Of a stretch of DNA of 64,000 nt, positions 1 through 9,946 are shown piece after piece. Below the pieces are notes generated by a model that was given only the letters and a program-made list of their open reading frames with translations, was not told the DNA's origin and did not search any database. The position numbers and the translations under genes are program-made. How positions within the stretch are numbered: position 1 is the stretch's first letter; the number at the start of each line of letters is the position of its first letter. Source of the stretch: Spongospora subterranea f. sp. subterranea (taxonomy: Eukaryota; Endomyxa: Phytomyxea; Phytomyxea; Plasmodiophorida); the NCBI GenBank assembly GCA_049724395.1, contig JAUGWO010000115.1, positions 62,001 through 126,000 of the forward strand, read 5' to 3'.

Positions 1-1310
1 TAATCGCCACCACAAAAATGCATTGCTCATATACAGTTGTGGAGAATTCAGTTGGGGATTTCGGATCGGTATGCTTCATGGCTCACGAGTCCAATTGCAC
101 AATGGCGCCGGTCCCTTTTTATATCAATGGCAGTTTATCGCAGCCAATATTTGAATTCGTTGCATCATCGGTGCAGTCGTTGGCGGTCATCGTCGCGGCA
201 GGCGCCATGCCCGGAGACGGCTGAGCTCCTGGCATCTGGAGCGATACGAGACTTGAGCCCTCATTTTATCATGAACTTCCAGTTCATCATCACCGAGTGG
301 ATGCCACTCAGGAGGTATCAACATTCGTCCCTTCAAAGCTCCACATTTCGTTTACCAATCCAACAGATGCGCTCGCTGATCAACGCCATCGCTATCCTGA
401 ATCGTGCACACCTTGCCGGTATGGTTTGCGAGACAGCATCACTCATCATCATGCGACGATGTCTGGACGTACCGGTTACGTGTTTGACCCGAACCGCTTG
501 CCTCAAGAGGCGGACGGGGAGGGTCCTCGTCTCCAATTTCCTACGATTGAGACCCCAGAGATGGCTTTAATGTCAAATCAGATGAATTTCTTTCTTGGAT
601 CAATCACCCCTGTTTTCGAAGGAAACAGTCAAGCATAGTACTGGATTATGGGGACACCCAGCCCTCAAGCGCTCCCCAAATCGATCTCGTTATCGACACC
701 ACGTTTCGGCTGGTCTCCAAACCTTTCAACATCTGTTCATAATTATGGCGGATAAGGACCTGTATGTGCCCGTTTTTACATTCTTACGACGGGCAAAACA
801 AAGTTTTGATATTACAATCTTTGGGTCATATGAAACTGCGTTGTGGGAAAGGCAATATCTCCTGGGAGTGTCTGTTGTAATTATGAGGCTGCCTCGATTG
901 GGGCAGTTAAAGGTTCAAACAAGTCGAATGTTTCTTTATTTCTATAACAAAATTTGTTTTCAAACACATTCCTGGCATCGCCTTCAATTACAGGCTGTGG
1001 TTTCCACTGGAAGCAGGTGAACCGCCGCAAGCTTGTAGAACTCCGAATGCATATTTCTCTGATCAACGTGTTGATGATCTCGGGAAACCTGGACGTGGTA
1101 TCGCTAATTCCTCATTGTGAAATCATGGAGCAGGGGTTTGACTATATCTCCTCTCTCCACGAACCGATTCCTGCATTCACACATGGTTCTAGTGAAGGGA
1201 AGAATCCCAAGCGGTTCATTAGCTTTTTAAACGAATGTGGATTGAAACAATACACCCCAAAACTGGAACATCGGTCGGCAGATTGCGTCCAGAGAGTGTA
1301 TCACTAATAG
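1..1310 (+). mobile_element. Decayed MULE (Mutator-like) transposase fragment, cut by the window edge
   Basis: Pieces of a Mutator-like transposase can be read on the plus strand in more than one frame. Around 677-745 the frame gives IDLVIDTTFRLVSKPFNICS, which resembles the start of the MULE DDE domain (usually D-x-TF-xLv near the first catalytic Asp). Around 859-917 there is NYEAASIGAVK, matching the DxE-A-x-AI region of the family. Around 993-1050 there is GCGFHWKQVNRRKLVELRM, matching the hallmark C-x2-H (GC-FH-x-qa-xRk) motif. The order and spacing are those of the family, but the frames do not join and stops intervene, so this is a dead plain DNA transposon. The 5' end lies outside the window. 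A separate non-autonomous MULE sits at 44,596-46,090. About 1,311-1,395 shows nothing recognisable. Confidence 0.65.
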
Positions 1311-1642
1311 GACAAATAACCCGATTAATGTGTACAAACAACCGTTGTGACAGTAGAATGTTCCCTTCGCCTCATCCCAGCCTGACAGTTTGAATTGACG
1401 TTTTTCGTGGAGACGATGAGTCGTTTGTTCGTTTGTTAGACGATATCGATCAGGGAATCAGTGTTGCACTGTCTCATGCGCCTTCTATTGTGCCAACACA
1501 GGCGTTTTTCTCCTGGCTATAATAAATTTAGCCACCGATTTGATTCAGAAAACACGACAATGGTGGAGAGGTTTGTGTTCTGATTTGTTTCAGATGCTAT
1601 CTCAAAATTCATGAATCACGTAGAAGCAACAATATTCGTGTC

Positions 1643-2587
1643 ATGGGCTCATTGCGCTTTACATTCGTGAACGCAGAGTTGTCTACACCTGTTGTGGCAA
1701 CTGCTGTGTCACATCATGTTGACGATGTGTGATACCATCTCATCTCATTTGTCAGCTTGATGACGTGGCAGAATCAGATAATTGCAACACCTGTGATGCA
1801 TATTCTGTTCCCGATGCAGTATACTCGCATACAACGCAGACAATTTCAGGTATTGCAATGATAAAAAATGAGCAACTCGTTTCACCCTTCTATAAAACAG
1901 GCACAATCTTGCTATGATAGTGATCAGGAAATTGCTGCACGAGGGACATTCTGAATTCTCCAAGACAAGAGTCAGAAGTTGCAATAGAAGCGGAGGACGT
2001 TACATCAGAAACGCAGCTGATACCGATGCAAGCTACCGAAACAGTATGAGCACCATTGAATCCTGAATGTGTGAAACACTTTTCATTGTTATTGCCGCTT
2101 CTTTTCCTGAACTTCTTGCAGTAATCGCATTAAGGTTGGACCTTGGTCTAGGATACCCTGACAGGGTGTCAGGTCCTGGAAATGGTATTAATGTGACAAT
2201 TGTGACAGTAACGTCATGTAGTTCTGATCTCTCCTCATGGTAACATAATAGAAGGTGTTTTTCAAAGAGCGTTATCTGAAGACAGGAATACCTTTCGAAC
2301 TGGATTGCCTTCATAGAATATCTATGAATACCTGTGTGTGAACAAATACATTTTTCAATGTCCAAAGCTGATTACTTCCCCGGACACGAATTTTGTGCCC
2401 AGCGAAGGTTAGGATGACATCTACTGAACACTTCGATTATCAATCAGGTACAACTGAAGGAAGAACGATTGCTGACGAGTACAGCCTGCAAATGCAGAGG
2501 GAAATTGCTGAATTGATAGATTGCATCCAGGAGACACAAAGATTGCTTTCAAGAAATTCAAATACAAATTTACATGATTGGTTTTGA
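1643..2587 (+). CDS. Unrecognised intron-containing gene, left copy (model incomplete)
   Basis: I do not recognise this gene. The case for coding is that short open segments are conserved between the two arms at protein level although bases changed. They are MGSLRFTFVNAELSTPVV from the ATG at 1,643, a segment with DDVAESDNCNTCDAYSVP around 1,755-1,810, a segment ending TQLIPMQATETV around 2,045, and a helical segment containing RTIADEYSLQMQREIAE around 2,465-2,515. They lie in different frames and are separated by AT-rich stretches with plausible GT-AG borders, as expected for several short exons. The right copy (46,551-47,481) keeps a longer open first segment. It could instead be a transposon-derived gene; exon borders are not settled. 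Confidence 0.35.
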
Positions 2588-3110
2588 TATCTGCAAAAAG
2601 CGAAAACGCGACGATACCATTGGATAAAAGGGGTGATTCTGGCTGCAGGCTCTTGATTCAGCAATTTCCATCTGCAATTTTTTTGTTAGCTCTGATACCC
2701 TGTTGTGTTCGTCCTTCATATGTACCTGGCTGATGATTCATACGTTCATTATCGGCGAGAAGCGCGAATAAAAACTTATACTAGACGTTAACAGATGTCC
2801 AACGTACATATTGAAAGAAAATTTAACAGACAAATTCTGCCTTCCCTGACCAACCGGAAGCGCAATATGTTCCAATATGGGGACACGATATGTCCTAGAC
2901 GAGGGCGTTGTGCTATGAAAGCACAGCCCAAACGCAAATCGATTCCTAGATCAAATTGGTCAAACGGGGACTTCTCACAACCAATTCCTATCTTGGAAAA
3001 CAAAACACTATACGGACTTTTGACAGCACAGTACCGATACATATAGACTTGAATGTACACTTACAAGTGACTGCGCACAGTGATGGATCAAAATATTGTG
3101 TCATTGGTCG

Positions 3111-3119
3111 AGTAGAGTG
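3111..3119. other. Empty target site of the right-arm MULE
   Basis: The 9-mer AGTAGAGTG (reverse complement CACTCTACT) occurs once here. In the right arm the same 9-mer flanks both ends of the element at 44,596-46,090, and the surrounding sequence matches on both sides. This arm therefore shows the state before insertion. Confidence 0.85.
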
Positions 3120-3264
3120 ACAGATGGTCACTGTGGACAGTGTGATCCGGATATTCAGTAATATGCGGACTGCGTACGGACTTCGGGACCACAACAGGAA
3201 CGTCATTTGATTGGTTTTGTAAGATTTCGACATTGCTCAAAAGTGTGTGGGAAGCGATACATCA

Positions 3265-5789
3265 ATGCAGATCTCTAAAATGATATGTGTTTTGGTTTTG
3301 GCGGCGTTTATAAATCTCGTCTCAGAGGCTGTTGTGTCACATTCCCAGACCAATCCCCATAATTTGCACCCTGAAAACGCTTTCATAGCCACAGATGATC
3401 TCGGGTTGGATTCAGGATCAACGTCTGTTGACCAGGAAGAGAACGATGACAAACTCATTGATCACGTTGGTTCTCATGAACTGGCCCTGGAATCATACGA
3501 TCTGGTCAAATGGATTGTCGATACAACAGTCAGCGGTTCGAAAGAAGAGCAGCCCTGGCTCTACAACCGTGTCGTGATAGAAAAATACGATTTCTTGAGG
3601 ATTATCGTCATTACCAACGTACTACTTCTGCAGCACTATTTGGAAGAAGTCAACGACGATGGCAATTTAATTATCGCAAATGATCCTAAGCAGGTATCGA
3701 AAGCTTTTGATGTCGCTCAGGGTCTTCTTTCGCTATTTCCAGTACGCTTTTGGGATTTTCAACCAATAGCTGGTCCTCATGTTGATGATGAAGTTGTTAC
3801 AACATGCCATGTCCACAATCCAAAGATTCATTAAAAAATACATCAATCCGTTGAACGAGCAGGAATACATTAATTTCCAACAAGATTTTGCCAGACTATA
3901 TTCGTATCCCGATAACTGGCCAGAGACCAAGGACACAACTGCTATCGATGCTGCTCTGAACTATAAATCATATTTGTATAGTATCTGTCCGGCATCACTA
4001 CATGATCAAATTGATGACAATACCGAGAAGGTGTTAAGCTGGGCCTATGCACCTTCCAACCGATGGACATACCGATTTTTAGACAGTGCCAACAATGTTG
4101 ATTCGGAACTGGCCCTCGTCTCATACAATCACGTTATGGAATTGATTGCCGATACAGAAACGAGATATTTGGATGAGAAGGAGCGTTGGCACAACGTACA
4201 TGAGAAGATAAAGGAATACGATGGCACACACATTGTCGTCCTTACCAAATCGCTAATTCTGCAGTTCCTCATGGAAAAATGCAATTTGTTAGTGAAATTC
4301 GAGGGAAATTCGCAGATTGATTTTCATGCTTTTTGGCTCGCTCGAAGTATACTTTCTCTACTTCCAGTACGCTTTTGGGATTTTCAACCAGTTGCTGGTC
4401 CTCATGTTGATGATGAAGTTATTAAACATGCGATGTCGACAATCCAAAGATTCATTAAGGAATACATCAATCCGTTGAACGAGCAGCAATACATCAATTT
4501 CAAACAAGATTTTGCCAGACTATATTCGTATCCCGATAACTGGCCAGAGACCAAGGACACAACTGCTATCGATGCTGCTCTGAATTACAAATCATATTTG
4601 TATAGTGTCTGTCCGGCATCACTACATGATCAAATTGATGACAATACCGAGAAGGTGTTGAGCTGGGCCTATGCACCTTCCAACCGATGGACATACCGAT
4701 TTCTAGACAGTGCCAACAATGTTGATTCGGAACTGGCCCTCGTCTCATACAATCACGTTATGGAATTGATTGCCGATACAGAATCAGGCCATTCGCATGA
4801 GAAGGAGCGCTGGCGCAACGTACATGAGAAGATAAAGGAATACGATGGCACACACATTGTCGTGTTTACCAAATCACTAATTCTGCAGTTCCTCATAGAG
4901 GAATGCAATTTGTTAGTGAAATTCGAGGGAAATTCGCAGATTGATTTTCATGCTTTTTGGCTCGCTCGAAGTATACTTTCGCTACTTCCGGTACGCTTTT
5001 GGGATGTTCATCCAATAGCTGGTCCTCATGTTGATGATGAAGTTGTTAAACATGCGATGCGAACAATCCAAAGATTCATTAAGGAATACATCGATCCGTT
5101 GAAAGAGCAGCAATACATCAATTTCCAACAAGATTTTGCCAGACTGTATTCGTATCCCGATAACTGGCCAGAGACCAAGGACACAACTGCTATCAATGCT
5201 GTTCTGAACTACAAATCATATTTGTATAGTGTCTGTCCGGCAACACTACATCATCAAATTGATGACAATACCGAGAAGGTGTTGAGCTGGGTCTATGCAC
5301 CTTCCGACCGATTGGCAAAAAACTTTCGCAACAGCGCCTACTGCGTTAGTTCGGAATGGAACTGGGAATCAGCTAGTGATTCTGAATTTAAACTCACTGT
5401 GAATTCGATGCTCGATAACTTGGTTAAAATGCGGGGTCTCGACCCTTTTGTCAAAGAAAGCCGAAAACGATTTGTATGAAGGATATTGCTTTGTAGAACA
5501 GCGCTGTTCCTCTATTTCGTATTTGCTCAAAACAGTTCTCAAATCTAATGGTGCAGCTGAAGACCGTAGACAAGTTATCAAGGAGCTTAAAAACAGACGA
5601 CCCAAATATTGTCAACCCAAAGCTGAACAAACGAGCGGTTGCTTCTGTTTCCTCTCACGAAAGACACAAGATACTGTCGCGACCGCTTCTGCTGTAAAAG
5701 ATGATGGCCACGAGGCTGGCACAAGCGGTTCTAAAGAGCAAGACGACATTTTTGGGCAATCTTCAACTGTAAATGGCGATGACTGGTGA
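3265..5789 (+). pseudogene. Secreted 208-residue-repeat protein, copy A, reading frame interrupted
   Basis: Left-arm member of the three-copy family (A here, B 31,964-33,154, C 41,890-44,433). From the ATG at 3,265 the product begins MQISKMICVLVLAAFINLVS, a good signal peptide, then an acidic spacer. About three copies of a 624-bp (208-residue) unit follow; the base VRFWD is met near 3,741, 4,366 and 4,990. Each unit has PVRFWDxxPxAGPHVDDEV, then YSYPDNWPETKDTTAI, then CPASLHDQIDDNTEKVLSWA. The tail carries SGCFCFLSRK and a Lys/Ser/Asp-rich end stopping at 5,789. Compared with the intact copy C the frame is interrupted about twice, so it looks like a pseudogene unless the slips are sequencing errors or spliced. 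The ORF starting at a GTG further upstream is not needed. Function unknown; export to the surface or medium is inferred from the signal peptide. Confidence 0.6.
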
Positions 5790-6177
5790 CGACCGAAGTC
5801 AGACTATGGTTTTCATTCTATGTTTCTTTCTAATTTCATAAAATCCCATCGATCGCGTCCAAATCCTTGTTTTAAAATCATATTCAGTTTACGATCACAG
5901 TTATATTCCCTAATTGATGAACATAACAACGTACTTAAAGTCTCTGAGAGTGTCTTGGTCTTTTCGGTAAACCCACACACAATGTGCAGGTCAAGGAAAT
6001 GATCACGATCTTGTTCGCTTTAGTCATCATTTCGACTTCACGATTAACTAGAACGGGTATTATCATGTGATTTTACAGTTCCGAAAACGGAATACAGTAA
6101 TATCGCCGTGAACAATTTGGGATAGAAATGAAAGAACGATTATTATCGACGATTAGAAGTGTGTCCTTCTTCATTTT
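5790..6177. other. 3' flank of copy A, no gene seen; empty Gypsy site near its start
   Basis: AT-rich, conserved with the right arm (37,556-37,938). About 10-15 bases after the stop codon of copy A lies the uninterrupted equivalent of the Gypsy target (CGAAGTCAGAC here; CAAAG duplicated around the element in the right arm). A diverged version of the same flank follows copy B at 31,742-31,870, so the flank belongs to the family unit. Confidence 0.6.
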
Positions 6178-6664
6178 ATGAAGAAAAGAACTGTGATTGA
6201 AAGGGTGAACTATATGGGCTCAGGAGGGCGAACAGCAGATCATCTTCGCGAGATTGCTCTCTCACGTCACCAAACAGTTCTGTTCGAGGACGAATTTCAG
6301 CTTGTGAACGTCCGAGTTTAGCAAATACTTTAAAAGTTCAGGTTATCGCTCTGTTTTTCCAAATGTGCCTTAATCTGGAATAGGGTCAGTAATGATCAAT
6401 CTGAGAATTGGGCAGAACTTCACCTGTTCCCCGATTATTATATCATTCGACGAGGTCGTGTCCAATCTCGCTATGAATGAGACTTGGTTTTCCCTTTTTT
6501 CACATCTTCATAGTGTTCAAAAGCAACTGCAAATAACATCGATTGAACCGGTGGATATTATGAAGCTGTTTGCCGATTGTGAAGTTTCGCCGACTCCCAG
6601 TTACGACGTTGGCGACAAAAGCGCGGCTGATTCGCGACACAATTCCAACTATAAGACCAAGTGA
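6178..6664 (+). CDS. Small unrecognised conserved gene, left copy
   Basis: No family recognised. An ATG at 6,178 opens MKKRTVIERVNYMGSGGRTA and runs to LVNVRV before a stop at about 6,319. After a probable intron a second open segment includes WFSLFSHLHSVQKQLQ and ends SAADSRHNSNYKTK at 6,664. Both segments are nearly unchanged in the right arm (37,120-37,556), where most differences are single substitutions or replace one amino acid by another without breaking the frame, which argues for coding. The stretch between the two segments (about 6,330-6,470) differs by indels between arms, as an intron would. The product would be basic at the N terminus and of roughly 100 residues. No signal peptide or membrane segment is visible. 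Confidence 0.4.
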
Positions 6665-6840
6665 TAAATTAGCAATTAAACGGTTAAACCCTTTTACAAT
6701 TGTTGGTCAAACTAAATGATCCTCTCCCTTTGTCTACAGGGTCTAACAAGGCCTTCGCCTTTTTCGCCAACGTTGTAGCTGGGAGTCGGGCGAGGTTTCC
6801 GATCGGCAATAGTTAAATAAATGAAGTCCAATAATATAAT
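6565..6840. repeat. Inverted copy of the last exon of the small gene
   Basis: The end of the small gene (around 6,565-6,640, with GACTCCCAGTTACGACGTTGG) is followed about 120 bases later by a diverged reverse-complement copy (around 6,745-6,835, CCAACGTTGTAGCTGGGAGTC). The two halves would fold into a hairpin with an arm of roughly 65-75 bases. The same pair is present in the right arm (36,960-37,040 and 37,140-37,215), so it is older than the big duplication. Confidence 0.7.
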
Positions 6841-7074
6841 TGTGTGTCATTGGTTCAGGACCAACTGCAGTAGGTTGTGGATTGAAAAGGATACAATGTG
6901 TCCGACCGAATCTGGGACCCTTCATCATCGCTATTCTCATCCGGTGTTGAATTCCATTTCACACAGTCTTAAGACACCACATCTAATACAGTCGATATCA
7001 TGGCGTTTGACATTGACAACAATATGTCAATATTTATAACAATCCATAACGATATTTACTTAGGATTGATTGAC

Positions 7075-7822
7075 GCCGACGACGGTAGTCACAACAAAAG
7101 TGTGTATTGGGTGGTGGACCGGCAATAAAACCCAGTTTGGGTCCCGTTGTGGTCGTTTCCAGCCGTGACCCCATTCCCGAACACGACTCGCTGATTGTGT
7201 TATCGCTGGTGTGACACAGTCTTTCATGGCACAGTTCTGCCGAGACCATCGCCTGATAACATCACGTGATAAGTGTGTCAAGTCGGTTTGTGTCGAGCTC
7301 CTGTGGCGATCAACTCAACCGCCCTTCATTATCCGACCCGCATTCTCCATGAATACGACTTCATTAACGGAACTGTCAACGCAGAGCGCTCCGATGGACT
7401 GTAAATTGGCATTTAAACTGGGGACCACGACAACTGCCTTAGGGTTCAGGAGCTGCCGATCCTCTTTGTGTTGACCATTTACCATATGACTCGACGACAT
7501 CGCCAATTCCCGATGATGATTTCGCTTCGGTCGTCGCGGTCGAAGGTTATCGATGGCAACATTGAACTGGTGACCGCTGAGTCGACGATCCACGAGTCTC
7601 TTACGCTGATGATCGTGGAAATCGTGCAGAGCTCGTGACGTTTTTGGGGCCAAAACCGTCAGACTTTTGTCTGTCTCTCCCGAGTTTTCTTGGCCTATTG
7701 CCCTGGCGATTACTTCGCCAGTGGTCCTTTTCTACAAAGTCGAAACATTCACTGTTGCTTTTGCCGAGACGCCTTTTTCTTCCTTTCTCCATCCTCGAGT
7801 AAACCGCCATTTCAGGGATCAG
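7075..7822 (-). mobile_element. Copia-type retroelement fossil, second fragment, left copy
   Basis: Read on the minus strand this stretch shows a gag-type zinc-knuckle remnant, the protease-integrase linker with NLQSIGALCVDSSVNEVVF, and a pre-integrase-like segment with LSRDVIRR. It is the mirror of 35,950-36,700 in the right arm. It is broken, with several breaks, and lies directly beyond the LTR of the neighbouring fossil, so one Copia copy appears joined to or inserted in another. Ty1/Copia assignment rests on these motifs only. Confidence 0.6.
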
Positions 7823-7996
7823 TGTTGCAATACCAATCGTGTCATATCTCTAAAATATGGAGAGGAGAAGGAGTGATGTAGTTTAGTGTAAATATATTAA
7901 ATATTCCCTAGTTAATCGGTCATTACAGGAACATGAGAGAACAGTAGAAAACATCTGCTAGGACGTGAAGAGACGTTGAATCAGGTCGACTTAACA
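7823..7996 (-). repeat. LTR of the Copia-type fossil, left copy
   Basis: A 174-base sequence starting TGTTAAGTCGACC on the minus strand and ending ATTGCAACA. It matches the LTR at 35,776-35,949 and, more loosely, the one at 33,786-33,950. It follows directly after the conserved pol tail DILTKPLS. Confidence 0.75.
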
Positions 7997-9265
7997 CTCC
8001 CCCTCGAGATGATACCGGGATGTGAACTGAACCACAGAGATTTAGGAGTCGAGAGCGGTTTCGTGAGAATATCGACAACCAATGTCTCGATAGGACAATA
8101 TTCCAAGGAAATAGGACCGTCGTCGACCCTGTCTCTGATGGTTTGGAAGATGACGTCGATATGTTTGTTCTGATGTCTGTCGTGTTATTGTGTAGTCACT
8201 CTGAGAGATCCTTTATTGTGGTCTATAATGAGGAATCACTATTGTTCAGGACCTGCAACTCGATGAGGAATAGCTTGACCCATTTCATCTCTCGGGATGC
8301 CACATGTATCGCCATGTATTCTAGTTCCAGCGACAATTCTGCAGTGGTCTTCTGGCGATAACTTCTCCAAATGACTAGAGCGCCACTGATAACGCAGATA
8401 AACCCTGAGGTAAAACAGATCTGGATCACCAGCGATATTATACTTGAACTTTGAGTATAAACCAATCATCGGAAATGGGCCGCAGACGTCAGAATATACT
8501 CTTTACAGCACTTTAGTGGCCAAACACTTTTGATTTCGCTTTGGGAATCGCCCTCGGGTCACCTTTCCCAATTCGCATCCGTTAGAGACCCCTTCAGTGA
8601 TGTTCGTATTGGTGATATTAATCATTCCTTTCTTTATAAGGCCTTTCAAGACTTCATAATTCCTGTGCTTGAGCCGTAAACGCCATCTAACAATGTCAAT
8701 CTTCGGCTGAGACGAGGCAAAACGCGCCTTAATATTAACGTCCTGGAGTTGATAAAGGTTGTTCGATTTTTGTCTAGAGCATAACGACTTGCCCTTAGGT
8801 CCATCTTCCACCGAGGAAAATACTGAAAATACAATGACACTTGTCACCATTTAGGTCCTCTCTCTTATTGTTCATGATTGGTTCTATAAGGGTGTCATTT
8901 GGTTGACCATTTACACCCGCGAGTTTGACATGATTGGTTCCGATTGACGATCCATTAACAAAATGATAATCAGCTAATTGAATACATAGGAAGTATCACG
9001 TCGTAATCCCATCATCATGCCTTCATGACGACAAATATGGCGGTTGGAACCTGAGTCGATCAGCCATGTTCTACTCTGGTTTTCAAAATAGGAAGATTGT
9101 AAAGCAGAATAAGCAGAAACCTGATTATATTTATGTTTATCATGAGATTATCTCAATTTCGGTAATATGTTAAAACATGTCCTCTTCCAGCACTTGCTCA
9201 TTGGGGTATTGCAGGAATTACAGACCCCTTGTTGGATGATCGCGGCGGTCCCGACAACTACCGAC
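7997..9265 (-). mobile_element. Copia-type retroelement fossil, left copy (3' part)
   Basis: On the minus strand, in the usual Copia order, there are a zinc-knuckle remnant (CNSCNTPMSKCWKRTC), an aspartic-protease-like region, a pre-integrase segment, the start of the integrase core (SDVCGPFP), an RNase H segment (ALVIWRSYRQKTTAELS), the tail DILTKPL and then the LTR. Homology with the right arm stops near 9,265, inside the gag region. The element is broken, with several breaks, and much shorter than a full Copia. Confidence 0.75.
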
Positions 9266-9946
9266 TGTCCTCCTGCTGTTCCTGGCAAACGTAGCCTTTC
9301 TGGTGATGTTATTAAAGATGGACTATCAGCTGGCTTTAAAAAGTTGCAATATTCTGTGTAAAACAAAGTGACATCACCGTACACGCGTCATGAAGTCGCA
9401 AAATTCGAAAAACTACTCCTGGAATTTCAGACAGACAATCAGCTTGAGGATCCGTTTGTTGGCAATCAACTCGGAGATTTTGATCAAAAAACCTTTCCAT
9501 AAGACTGGAACGTCAATGGTACTGTAGATTCATGGAAAATTATTGGGAATCCACTGAAGGTCCAGGTCGCTCTGAACAGACCCTTGCCACGATGTGATGG
9601 ATAGGAAACAGATTCTGATACGAAAGTTATCCCATCGAGACTTGATCAAAGCAGCTCAGTAAGACAACAAGCTCATACCCTTGATCGCTTCTGCGTCAGT
9701 TTGTGCCGCTTTCGGTAGCCAATGCAACCGAATACGATCAGTCCATACACGTGTTCCATCCCTATACCCGTTGTTGACATAGACAGCCAGAGCTACATGC
9801 CCAGCCCATCTCTGATTCGGTCTGCATTTCTTTGCCCTTTTGTTGTATCACTGATCGCAATCGTCAAGGGAGTGCGATATACCACAGCTGTACCAGACGA
9901 TCAAATTGCACTTGCTAGGCGGTGGATTCCTTCGATTTAGAAGTGC
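9266..9946. other. Spacer without a recognisable gene
   Basis: The first bases may continue the Copia gag region of the left fossil but do not match the right arm. The rest shows only short open frames on both strands and nothing I can name. It includes the upstream region of the gene starting at 9,947. Confidence 0.5.

Larger units (their letters stand above)
1395..9265. repeat. Left arm of a large inverted duplication
   Basis: The sequence from about 1,395 to 9,265 reappears in reverse-complement order from about 47,728 down to 34,495. Shared landmarks in order: the unrecognised gene at 1.6-2.6 kb (right 47.5-46.5 kb), the secreted repeat protein (right 44.4-41.9 kb), the small gene at 6.2-6.7 kb (right 37.6-37.1 kb), a Copia-type LTR (7,823-7,996; right 35,776-35,949) and Copia internal sequence up to about 9,265. 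The arm is about 7.9 kb. It lacks the two later insertions found in the right arm. Bases differ at scattered sites and by small indels, so the copies have aged separately. Confidence 0.9.

Noticed and set aside
3942-4748. Antisense 60-codon frames (MRRGPVPNQHCWHC type) inside the repeat genes
   Set aside because: They recur with the 624-bp unit on the opposite strand of a long coding frame; they are shadows.
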